A stretch of DNA of 32,757 nt from positions 1 to 32,757 of the forward strand of contig JBJFFE010000064.1 of assembly GCA_051891435.1 (NCBI GenBank), in the 5' to 3' direction. The translations under genes and the position numbers were made by a program. Positions 26,428 to 32,757 of this stretch are shown one piece after another. This DNA is from UMGS1933 sp051891435. Lineage in GTDB: Bacteria; Bacillota; Clostridia; TANB77; CAG-508. Below the pieces are notes generated by a model that saw nothing but the letters and a program-made list of their open reading frames with translations, did no database searches and was not told the DNA's origin. How positions within the stretch are numbered: position 1 is the first letter of the stretch; each line of letters opens with the position of its first letter.

Positions 26428-26913
26428 TTAATTTTCTCCAATTTTTTGTATATCTGTTAATGAATAATATGTGGTATCTCCACTCGTATATCCTAATGAG
26501 TAATAAACTTCTCTTGTATTATAATCTATAACATAAAACTCTGTTGTTGTTATTGTTACGTCAATATTATTGTTATCCATAGCAATTTGCTCCCATATGT
26601 ATAGGTTTGTTTGATTCAAATCTTGTAGATTTGACATATTATATTTAGAAGCTGTCTCATCTGTTACTTTTATCATTCCTTCATTATTATAGCTTTCCCC
26701 AAAGCTTTCCTTATCTGCAACTATTTGTGCTCTTCCTTTAATTAAAAGCATTGTTGTTTTTAAGTCCTCTAGTTTTGCTTTTTCTACTTCTTGGGTTCCA
26801 TATTCAATACCTACTGTTACAAGTATTAGCATTACTATTATTGTTATTATTAGTGCTATTATTGTTATTCCATTTGTTTGTCGTAATACGCATTTTATTT
26901 TTTTTTCTTTCAT
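26428..26913 (-). CDS. Type IV pilin-like (prepilin N-terminal) protein
   Basis: 161 residues. A short basic leader (MKEKKIKCVLRQTNG) is followed by a hydrophobic helix ITIIALIITIIVMLILVTVG, the layout of a class III/pseudopilin signal cleaved after Gly15. Mature residue 5 is Ala rather than the usual Glu, which departs from assembling type IV pilins. The remaining 120 residues are polar and predicted globular, with Tyr-rich strands (EVYYSLGYTSGDTTYYS). No other pilus gene is in the window. Similar single genes scattered in clostridial genomes are often of unknown role. ATG 26913 has GGGAG upstream. Its stop abuts the rnhB start. Confidence 0.75.
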   Translation of the reverse strand: MKEKKIKCVLRQTNGITIIALIITIIVMLILVTVGIEYGTQEVEKAKLEDLKTTMLLIKGRAQIVADKESFGESYNNEGMIKVTDETASKYNMSNLQDLNQTNLYIWEQIAMDNNNIDVTITTTEFYVIDYNTREVYYSLGYTSGDTTYYSLTDIQKIGEN

Positions 26914-26942
26914 CTTCTTTTCTCCCGTTTTTATTTTTCTAT

Positions 26943-26971
26943 ATTATATATGTATAAAAAATTTTTTTCAA
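26943..26971 (-). promoter_or_regulatory. Promoter of the pilin-like/rnhB operon
   Basis: On the minus strand, TTGAAA (26966-26971) and TATAAT (26943-26948) are 17 bp apart, about 30 bp before the ATG. Confidence 0.65.
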
Positions 26972-27020
26972 TATGTATTTTATTTTTTAATTTAATCTTT
27001 TTTTAATATTCAAATTGTAT

Positions 27021-27026
27021 TATAAT
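27021..27026 (+). promoter_or_regulatory. -10 box of htrA
   Basis: Perfect TATAAT 30 bp upstream of the htrA ATG. The region 17 bp further upstream is only a T run, so the -35 box is weak or an activator is needed. Confidence 0.4.
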
Positions 27027-27055
27027 TATGTTTTAAAAGATTGGAGTGATTTTTT

Positions 27056-28240
27056 ATGGACGATAATTTTTATCAAAAATTTGATGAAGGAAATAGTAGT
27101 AAAGGCAAATTTAAATTTACTATTTTAGTACCTTTTATTTCTGGGATATTAGGAGCTAGTTTAGTTGTAGCTACTTGTTTTGGTATACCTACTATAAGAA
27201 ATAAATTATTGCTACAAACGGAAGTTTCTGAGGCTTCTTCTGTTGTAACTAAATATTCTTCTGTAACTCCTGAAGTTTCTTTAGAGAATTATTCAGATAC
27301 TGCAGTCTATGCTGCTAGTAAAGCTTTGCCATCAATAGTTGGTGTTTCAATTTCATACAATGTTAGTGCTTTTGGTATGACTCAAACTGCTGAAGCTACT
27401 GGTTCTGGTGTAATTATTAGTGAGGATGGTTATATTTTAACTAATAACCATGTTGTTAGCTCTTCAGATTCTTCTTATTATTATCAAGTTTCAAAAGCTA
27501 CTAAAGTTACCGTTTCTCTTTATAACAGTGATGAAAAATATGAAGCAACTATTGTTGGAACAGATGAGCAAACAGATTTAGCCATTATTAAAATTGATGC
27601 AGATAATTTAGCTCCTGCAGAACTTGGTGATTCTGATTCTATTCAAGTAGGTGAATTTGTTCTTGCTATAGGTAATCCTTTAGGATTAGATACTTCTGTT
27701 ACATCTGGTATAATCAGTGCCTTAGCCAGAGATATAACTACTAACGATGGTACAACTTATCATGTAATACAAACAGATTGTGCTATAAATTCTGGTAATA
27801 GTGGCGGTGCTTTAGTAAATAGTAAAGGTCAAGTTATTGGAATTAATACATTGAAGCTATCTGGTACAGGTATAGAAGGTGTTGGTTTTGCAATTCCTAT
27901 TAATGATACCATTGATGTTTATGAACAATTAATTGAACATGGAAAAGTTTTAAGACCTTATATAGGAATTACTGGTAGTGATTTATCTGAAGCTACTGCA
28001 AAAAGATACAATTTACCTGTTGGAATTTATGTAGAAGCTATTTCAGAAACATCTAATGCAGCAAAAAGTGGATTAAGAAAAGGTGATGTTATTACTGCTA
28101 TAAATGGAGAAACAGTTACAAAAATGCAAGAGCTAAACGATATAAAAAATAAACAAAAAATTGGTGATACAGTTACTTTAACAGTTTATAGAAGTGGAGA
28201 GACTATTGATATTGAAATTGAATTAACAGAAATGCCATAA
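27056..28240 (+). CDS. htrA: HtrA/DegP-type serine protease with PDZ domain
   Basis: 394-residue membrane-anchored quality-control protease facing the outside of the cell. There is a cytoplasmic tail of about 22 residues, one transmembrane helix (FTILVPFISGILGASLVVA), then a trypsin-like domain with the triad His in TNNHVVSS (about 131), Asp in TDLAIIKID (about 174) and Ser in GNSGGALVN (about 248). One PDZ domain follows (about 295-390; GIYVEAISETSNAAKSGLRKGDVI). The length fits Gram-positive HtrA. ATG 27056 has GGAG upstream. It stands alone, divergent from the pilin/rnhB operon, and ends at the GC-rich palindrome shared with the convergent RsiV-like gene. No CGG codon is present. Confidence 0.94.
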   Translation: MDDNFYQKFDEGNSSKGKFKFTILVPFISGILGASLVVATCFGIPTIRNKLLLQTEVSEASSVVTKYSSVTPEVSLENYSDTAVYAASKALPSIVGVSISYNVSAFGMTQTAEATGSGVIISEDGYILTNNHVVSSSDSSYYYQVSKATKVTVSLYNSDEKYEATIVGTDEQTDLAIIKIDADNLAPAELGDSDSIQVGEFVLAIGNPLGLDTSVTSGIISALARDITTNDGTTYHVIQTDCAINSGNSGGALVNSKGQVIGINTLKLSGTGIEGVGFAIPINDTIDVYEQLIEHGKVLRPYIGITGSDLSEATAKRYNLPVGIYVEAISETSNAAKSGLRKGDVITAINGETVTKMQELNDIKNKQKIGDTVTLTVYRSGETIDIEIELTEMP

Positions 28241-28246
28241 TGGAAT

Positions 28247-28272
28247 GTAGGGGCGCAATCATGCGCCCCTAC
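28247..28272. repeat. Perfect GC-rich palindrome between convergent genes
   Basis: A 26-bp inverted repeat, GTAGGGGCGCA then a short AT centre then TGCGCCCCTAC, lies in the 34 bp between the htrA stop and the RsiV-like stop. Its core equals the one at 12761-12778. It probably serves as a bidirectional 3' end for both genes although no long T run follows. Confidence 0.7.
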
Positions 28273-28274
28273 GT

Positions 28275-29048
28275 CTAAATAATAATAATATCCATTGTTT
28301 CTGTAAAGTGATTATTTCCATAAGCAAATATTATATACAAATTTCCATCTTGCCCCAAATAATATGTATTTATATTTTTTATTAGATATTCATCTGATCT
28401 TATATCTCTTACATATATGTTATATCCTTGTTCTGCTAGAGTACTTGCATTCTCATTTTTTTCTCGTACTTCGTTTATTATTCGCGTTTGAAGGTTATTT
28501 TTATCTATCTTTTTTAATTCTAATATTTCATCTAAAGTTACCATTTTATCATTATATATATCATAATTATATGTTTTAACTATTGCTCTTTGAGGATTGT
28601 TACCTTCTTTTAACGTGCATTTTATAACTAATGATAATATATTGTTATTTATAAATGTTACATAGTCTACATTGTATATTGTATTTGTTGTATTATTCTT
28701 TACAATATCTACTAGTTTTGTACCAAAAGTATTAAGTATATCTTCATTTATATCATTGACTATCTGTGTATCTATATCTATTTTAGGTAAATTTACATTT
28801 ATATTATATTTGCCTTGTTCACTTTTTTTTAAATCATATGTTAATTTAACAATTTGGTCTCCATCTTCTAAATATTCAATATTAGAAAACATTTTGGTAA
28901 AATTATCGTTTACTTGATTTTCTGTTGCTATATTACTTCCAGATTTTTCTTTATTTTTTCTATTTAAGCATATACCACCTATTATTAAAAATATAATAAA
29001 TATTATAATTGAGAATATGATTATTATTGTTTTTTTATTTTTTAACAC
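28275..29048 (-). CDS. Membrane-anchored DUF3298/RsiV-like protein
   Basis: 257 residues. An N-terminal transmembrane helix (TIIIIFSIIIFIIFLIIGGI) precedes an extracellular domain resembling the DUF4163/DUF3298 pair found in RsiV (anti-sigma factor, lysozyme receptor) and PdaC: VNLPKIDIDTQIVNDINEDI, then FINNNILSLVIKC, then YNYDIYNDKMVTLDEIL. The cytoplasmic tail is only a few residues long, too short for an anti-sigma domain, so a sigma-binding role is not supported. It starts at GTG 29048, with AAGGAGG nine bases upstream and no nearby ATG. Its promoter lies back to back with that of clpE. Confidence 0.72.
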   Translation of the reverse strand: MLKNKKTIIIIFSIIIFIIFLIIGGICLNRKNKEKSGSNIATENQVNDNFTKMFSNIEYLEDGDQIVKLTYDLKKSEQGKYNINVNLPKIDIDTQIVNDINEDILNTFGTKLVDIVKNNTTNTIYNVDYVTFINNNILSLVIKCTLKEGNNPQRAIVKTYNYDIYNDKMVTLDEILELKKIDKNNLQTRIINEVREKNENASTLAEQGYNIYVRDIRSDEYLIKNINTYYLGQDGNLYIIFAYGNNHFTETMDIIII

Positions 29049-29102
29049 TTACTCTGTCCTCCTTTTGAACAAATTGTAATTTTCCTCTTTCATCTTTTTT
29101 CT

Positions 29103-29131
29103 AGTATACCATTAAACTATTGGTGTTTCAA
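29103..29131 (-). promoter_or_regulatory. Promoter of the RsiV-like gene
   Basis: On the minus strand, TTGAAA (29126-29131) and TATACT (29103-29108) are 17 bp apart. It lies 8 bp from the clpE -35 box on the other strand, so the two promoters may compete or share a regulator. Confidence 0.6.
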
Positions 29132-29139
29132 TATTTTTC

Positions 29140-29168
29140 TTGACTATTTTGTGTTTTTGAGGTATGAT
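29140..29168 (+). promoter_or_regulatory. Sigma-A promoter of clpE-pgsA
   Basis: TTGACT (29140-29145) and TATGAT (29163-29168) are separated by 17 bp. I looked for the CtsR heptad repeat (GGTCAAA type) that controls clp genes in bacilli and did not find it. Confidence 0.7.
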
Positions 29169-29204
29169 ATATAATATTTTATATATTAGTTAAGGTGATT
29201 ATTT

Positions 29205-31487
29205 ATGCTATGTTCAGTTTGCCATAAAAATATGGCAGTAATTTTTACTAAAAAAATAGAAAATGATAAAACTACTACAGAAGGACTTTGCTACAGTTGT
29301 GCTAAAGAAAAAGGTATCAACCCTATAGATTTACTTGTAAAGCAAGCAAATCTTTCTGAAGATGAAATTAAAGATATGGCTTCTCAATTCGAAGATTTAT
29401 TTAGTGATATTTCTAACGAAATGGAAGAAGAAGATTATGTTGAAGATAATCCTTTAAAAGGAGGAATTCCTTTAGGTTCTATCTTTTCAAACATGTTTGG
29501 GTCAAAGTCAGAACCTCAACATGACGCTTCTTCTGATAATAGAAAAAAGGTAAAAACAGAAAAAAGACCTAAAGAAAAGAAAAAAAGCTTTTTAGATATG
29601 TATGGAACAAATTTAACAAGCAAAGCTAGAAAAAATGAATTAGACCAAGTTATTGGTAGAGAACAAGAAATAGAAAGAATTATTCAAATTTTAAATAGAC
29701 GTTCTAAAAATAACCCTTGTTTGATTGGTGAACCTGGTGTTGGTAAAACAGCTATTGCAAATGGTCTTGCCATTAGGATTGCAAACCAGCAAGTTCCTGC
29801 AAAGCTTTTAAATAAACAAGTTTATCTTTTAGATATGACTGCCGTTATTGCCGGAACACAATTTAGAGGTCAATTTGAAGGTAGAATGAAAGCTATTATT
29901 GATGAATGTAAACAATCTAGAAATATTATTTTGGTAATAGACGAAATTCATAATATCATTGGTGCTGGAGATGCAGAGCATTCTATGAATGCAGCAAATA
30001 TTTTAAAACCATCTCTTGCTAATGGGGAAGTTCAACTAGTTGGTACAACTACATTAAAGGAATATAGAAAATATATAGAAAAGGATTCTGCTTTAGAGAG
30101 AAGATTTCAACCAGTTTTAGTTGAGGAACCTAATGTCGAAGCTAGTATCGAGATATTAAAAGGAATTAAAAAATATTATGAAGATTTTCATAAAGTAATT
30201 ATTCCTAATGATGTTCTTGTTCAGACAGTAAAAATGTCTGAGAAATACATTCATGATAGATTTTTACCAGACAAGGCTATTGATGTTTTAGATGAGGCTT
30301 GTTCTAAAATTAATTTAGGGAATAAAGCTCTTTACGAATTAGAAATATTAAATAATCGTTTAGCAGAAATTCAAGAAGAGAAAGAGGTTGCTGTTGAGTC
30401 TGATTCTATTGAAGATTACCAAAAAGCAGCTGACCTAAAAACTGAAGAGTGTAATATATTAGATAAAATAGAAGAAATTAATAAGAATCTTAAACCTGTA
30501 TATTTAACAGTTCAAGATATTGCTGAAGTTATTGAACATACTACAAAAATTCCTGTAAGTAAAATAACTGAAGCAGAAACACAAAAATTATTAAACTTGG
30601 AAAGTCATTTACATGATAGAATAATAGGTCAAGATAAAGCAGTATCTGCAGTTGCTCGTGCAATTCGTAGAAACAGAGCTGGTCTTCAAAGTTCAAAAAG
30701 ACCACCTTCATTTATCTTTGTAGGTCCAACAGGTGTAGGAAAAACTGAGCTTGCTAAGACTTTAGCTTATGAAATGTTTGGTAGTGAAGATTCTATTATA
30801 AGAATAGATATGTCTGAGTATATGGAAAGTCATTCAACTGCTAAATTAATAGGATCTCCTCCTGGTTATGTTGGATATGACGATGCCGGTCAATTAACTG
30901 AAAGAGTTAAAAGGAAACCTTATTCTATAATTCTTTTAGACGAAATTGAAAAAGCTCATCAAGATGTATTTAACATATTACTTCAAATTTTAGATGATGG
31001 TAGACTTACAGATTCTCAAGGGAATTCTGTTAGCTTTGAAAATACAATAATTATTATGACTTCTAATGCAGGTTCAAATCTAAATAATAATTCTATTGGT
31101 TTTGGAAAACAATCTATAGATTCTTCAAAAGTTGAAGCTGCTCTTAAAAATATTTTTAGACCAGAATTTTTAAATAGAGTTGACGAAATAGTTGTTTTTG
31201 ATAGTTTAAGCAAAGAGCAATTATTAGAAATAGTTGATTTATTGTTAAAAGCTACATCTATTGCTTTAGATAATAAAGGTATAACTTTAAAGGTTTCTAA
31301 AGCAGCAAAACAATACATCTTAGATAAAGGAATTGACGTAAAATATGGCGCTAGGCCATTAAGGAGAGCAATTCAAAAATATATAGAAGATGAAATTTCT
31401 GAAATGATTTTAAAAGGAGAAGTACTTCCTTCTCAAACTTTAACTGTTGATTGTAAAGATGATAAATTAACTTTTAAAGCAAAATAG
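29205..31487 (+). CDS. clpE: ClpE-type ATP-dependent unfoldase with N-terminal zinc finger
   Basis: 760-residue AAA+ unfoldase, probable partner of ClpP. The N-terminus has a CSVC and CYSC zinc finger (about residues 3-33) instead of the ClpC N-domain, which is the hallmark of ClpE. An acidic linker and a Lys-rich stretch precede the first AAA module (GEPGVGKT near 174, VIDEIHN). A middle region with a UVR-like helix pair (YQKAADLKTEECNIL) comes next. The second AAA module follows, with GPTGVGKT near 507, LLDEIEKAH, and the ClpP-docking tripeptide in NSIGFGK near 631. ATG 29205 has AAGGTGA upstream. pgsA starts 8 bp after the stop, so they share a transcript. ClpC is the alternative name, less likely given the zinc finger. 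Confidence 0.93.
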   Translation: MLCSVCHKNMAVIFTKKIENDKTTTEGLCYSCAKEKGINPIDLLVKQANLSEDEIKDMASQFEDLFSDISNEMEEEDYVEDNPLKGGIPLGSIFSNMFGSKSEPQHDASSDNRKKVKTEKRPKEKKKSFLDMYGTNLTSKARKNELDQVIGREQEIERIIQILNRRSKNNPCLIGEPGVGKTAIANGLAIRIANQQVPAKLLNKQVYLLDMTAVIAGTQFRGQFEGRMKAIIDECKQSRNIILVIDEIHNIIGAGDAEHSMNAANILKPSLANGEVQLVGTTTLKEYRKYIEKDSALERRFQPVLVEEPNVEASIEILKGIKKYYEDFHKVIIPNDVLVQTVKMSEKYIHDRFLPDKAIDVLDEACSKINLGNKALYELEILNNRLAEIQEEKEVAVESDSIEDYQKAADLKTEECNILDKIEEINKNLKPVYLTVQDIAEVIEHTTKIPVSKITEAETQKLLNLESHLHDRIIGQDKAVSAVARAIRRNRAGLQSSKRPPSFIFVGPTGVGKTELAKTLAYEMFGSEDSIIRIDMSEYMESHSTAKLIGSPPGYVGYDDAGQLTERVKRKPYSIILLDEIEKAHQDVFNILLQILDDGRLTDSQGNSVSFENTIIIMTSNAGSNLNNNSIGFGKQSIDSSKVEAALKNIFRPEFLNRVDEIVVFDSLSKEQLLEIVDLLLKATSIALDNKGITLKVSKAAKQYILDKGIDVKYGARPLRRAIQKYIEDEISEMILKGEVLPSQTLTVDCKDDKLTFKAK

Positions 31488-31495
31488 GAGGTTTT

Positions 31496-32095
31496 ATGAA
31501 AAAATATTTTAAGTATGTTCCCAATATCTTAACATTAATAAGATTTTGTTTAATTCCAATTATAGTTATCTTACTTTCTAAAGGTAATTACATTGGAGCA
31601 ATTATTACATTTACAATATCTGGACTTACAGATATTGTAGATGGTGCTATAGCAAGAAAATTTAATTTTATAACTGATTTTGGAAAACTTATGGACCCTT
31701 TAGCAGACAAAACAACCCAAATATCTATGTTAATTGTGTTAGCTATAAAAAAAATTATTCCCCTTTGGATAATACTTGTTGTTACCATTAAAGAAATCTT
31801 AATGGTTTGTGGTGCTTCTTTCCTTTATGGTAAGGAACTTGTCGTTTCTAGTAAATGGTATGGTAAAGCTGCTACTGTATTATTTTACATTGCCATAGTG
31901 CTTTCTTTAGTTTTAAAACAATTTGAAGCTCCAATTCTAGCCAGTCAAGATCCAGCTAATAGTTGTCCTCCATTAGTTTTATATATGGATAAACCTATTT
32001 ATTACATAGCTGTTTTAATGACAGTATTTTCACTTGTAATGTACATTAAAGCATTTTTTGTTCAGGGATATTTAAAAAAGCAAGATAATATGTAG
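31496..32095 (+). CDS. pgsA: CDP-diacylglycerol--glycerol-3-phosphate 3-phosphatidyltransferase
   Basis: 199-residue integral membrane enzyme that makes phosphatidylglycerol phosphate, the committed step to phosphatidylglycerol and cardiolipin. The CDP-alcohol phosphotransferase motif is complete: DIVDGAIARKF then GKLMDPLADK, with all the Asp metal ligands. Several hydrophobic helices surround it. The length is typical. ATG 31496 has AGGAGG immediately upstream, 8 bp after the clpE stop, so it is co-transcribed with clpE and followed by a strong terminator. The pairing with clpE is unusual but gives no clear functional clue. Confidence 0.94.
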   Translation: MKKYFKYVPNILTLIRFCLIPIIVILLSKGNYIGAIITFTISGLTDIVDGAIARKFNFITDFGKLMDPLADKTTQISMLIVLAIKKIIPLWIILVVTIKEILMVCGASFLYGKELVVSSKWYGKAATVLFYIAIVLSLVLKQFEAPILASQDPANSCPPLVLYMDKPIYYIAVLMTVFSLVMYIKAFFVQGYLKKQDNM

Positions 32096-32102
32096 AATTT
32101 AA

Positions 32103-32139
32103 AAAAAATAATTTGTGCCTATAGCACAAATTATTTTTT
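32103..32139. terminator. Bidirectional terminator between pgsA and the BofC-like gene
   Basis: A perfect 16-bp stem AAAAAATAATTTGTGC with its complement and a CTATA loop serves both convergent genes through A and T runs. It overlaps the stop codon of the leftward gene. Confidence 0.88.
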
Positions 32140-32728
32140 ATTCAAAATCTTCTATAACTTTATTTAAATCTTTCTTAGTATAAACCTTTATTCCATCTAT
32201 TAAATTCTTTTTATCTGTATCTGTTAAATATTTTGTTTCAATCTCTGTTGTTTCTAGTATTTCTAATACATTATCTAAACTATTCAAAGTATATATTGTA
32301 ACATAACCATCTACATCTTTTATTAGAAAATGTTCGTTACAAAAGTCCTCTTCTTGTTTATATAATACTAATTTTTCTGGAGTAAATTCTTCTATTTCCC
32401 ACCCTTGGAAGCTTTTTCTTATGTCTTCCTCATCCATATTTATATACTTTTCAATATTTTTTACTGGTGTTTCTATTATATGGTCACATTCTTTGTAATA
32501 TACTTTTTCTATAATTTCTGTGTTTATTGAAACTTTTTCTTCTGACATACTCGTTGGAATCTCCGTATTTGTTACTTTCTCTACTGTATTGTTTATTTGT
32601 GTATTTGTTACAGTGTTTTGTAAATTTACATTATTATTGCTTTCTTCTTTTTTATATAAATGTTTCCCTACGAAAAATCCTAATACAATAGCTATAATGC
32701 ATACCATTACCCAAATTGTTTTTTTCAA
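32138..32728 (-). CDS. BofC-like sporulation protein, membrane anchored
   Basis: 196 residues. An N-terminal hydrophobic segment (IWVMVCIIAIVLGFFVG) and a low-complexity Asn/Thr linker precede a C-terminal domain. That domain resembles the BofC C-terminal fold: YYKECDHIIE, a helix-rich region ending in FQGWEIEEF, then KLVLYKQEEDFCNEHFLIKDVDG and VTIYTL. In Bacillus, BofC acts in the forespore intermembrane space to restrain SpoIVB and pro-sigmaK processing; here that role is only by similarity. The start is TTG 32728, since AAGGTGA sits at the right distance and no ATG is nearby. The promoter lies beyond the window edge. Confidence 0.7.
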   Translation of the reverse strand: MKKTIWVMVCIIAIVLGFFVGKHLYKKEESNNNVNLQNTVTNTQINNTVEKVTNTEIPTSMSEEKVSINTEIIEKVYYKECDHIIETPVKNIEKYINMDEEDIRKSFQGWEIEEFTPEKLVLYKQEEDFCNEHFLIKDVDGYVTIYTLNSLDNVLEILETTEIETKYLTDTDKKNLIDGIKVYTKKDLNKVIEDFE

Positions 32729-32757
32729 AATAAATCACCTTATGGGTATTATTTACA

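Noticed and set aside
29140..29204. CtsR operator before clpE
   Set aside because: No tandem GGTCAAA-like heptads are present between the promoter and the start codon.

Overview
This very AT-rich window looks like chromosome from a spore-forming low-GC Firmicute, most likely an uncultured anaerobic Clostridia-type bacterium. The clues are fhs, a CwlD-type amidase, a DacF-type D,D-carboxypeptidase, a BofC-like protein, a ClpE-type unfoldase, strong AGGAGG ribosome sites and A+T-ending codons. The lineage is inferred; no rRNA is present. Most of the window from 1.8 to 26.9 kb is transcribed leftward. The ends hold rightward genes: fhs, htrA and clpE-pgsA.

Layout. 0.1-1.8 kb: fhs (+). 1.8-4.5 kb (-): a membrane Ig-like protein, a receiver-GGDEF protein and cwlD. 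4.7-9.3 kb (-): a 1550-residue thioester-domain/DUF11 surface protein. 9.7-9.9 kb (-): tRNA-Gly and tRNA-Cys. 10-12.7 kb (-): a D,D-carboxypeptidase and an M18 aminopeptidase. 12.8-21.6 kb (-): a two-gene operon for two giant cell-surface proteins, joined stop-to-start. 21.9-25.6 kb (-): pcrA and a pyrimidine-nucleoside phosphorylase. 25.8-26.9 kb (-): a pilin-like gene and rnhB. 27-32 kb: htrA (+), an RsiV-like protein (-), clpE and pgsA (+), then a BofC-like protein (-).

Main discovery. Four genes (cwlD, the D,D-carboxypeptidase, the second giant adhesin and rnhB) are each split by one apparent +1 frameshift. In all four, the split falls exactly at an in-frame CGG codon followed by T or A. 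Skipping the C gives GGT or GGA (Gly), which restores a full-length family-typical protein with Gly where the family has it. I scanned every other gene (about 10,000 codons) and found no other in-frame CGG, although the trinucleotide CGG is frequent out of frame (ACG GAA, GAC GGA and so on). The simplest reading is that CGG is not decoded as an ordinary sense codon here and acts as a +1 frameshift signal (C-GGN read as Gly). At all four sites the shift is needed to bring essential residues together: KTG in the carboxypeptidase, the metal ligands in the amidase, the catalytic Asp set in RNase HII, and the Cys/Gln thioester pair in the adhesin.

Other points. The two adhesin promoters share an upstream architecture at the same spacing: 11-bp-period direct repeats and a CCGTAAA element. 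All three giant surface proteins end in a [KR]TG-transmembrane-KK tail with no LPXTG. One adhesin carries a cysteine-rich zinc-ribbon-like insert. A family of GC-rich palindromes sits between genes.
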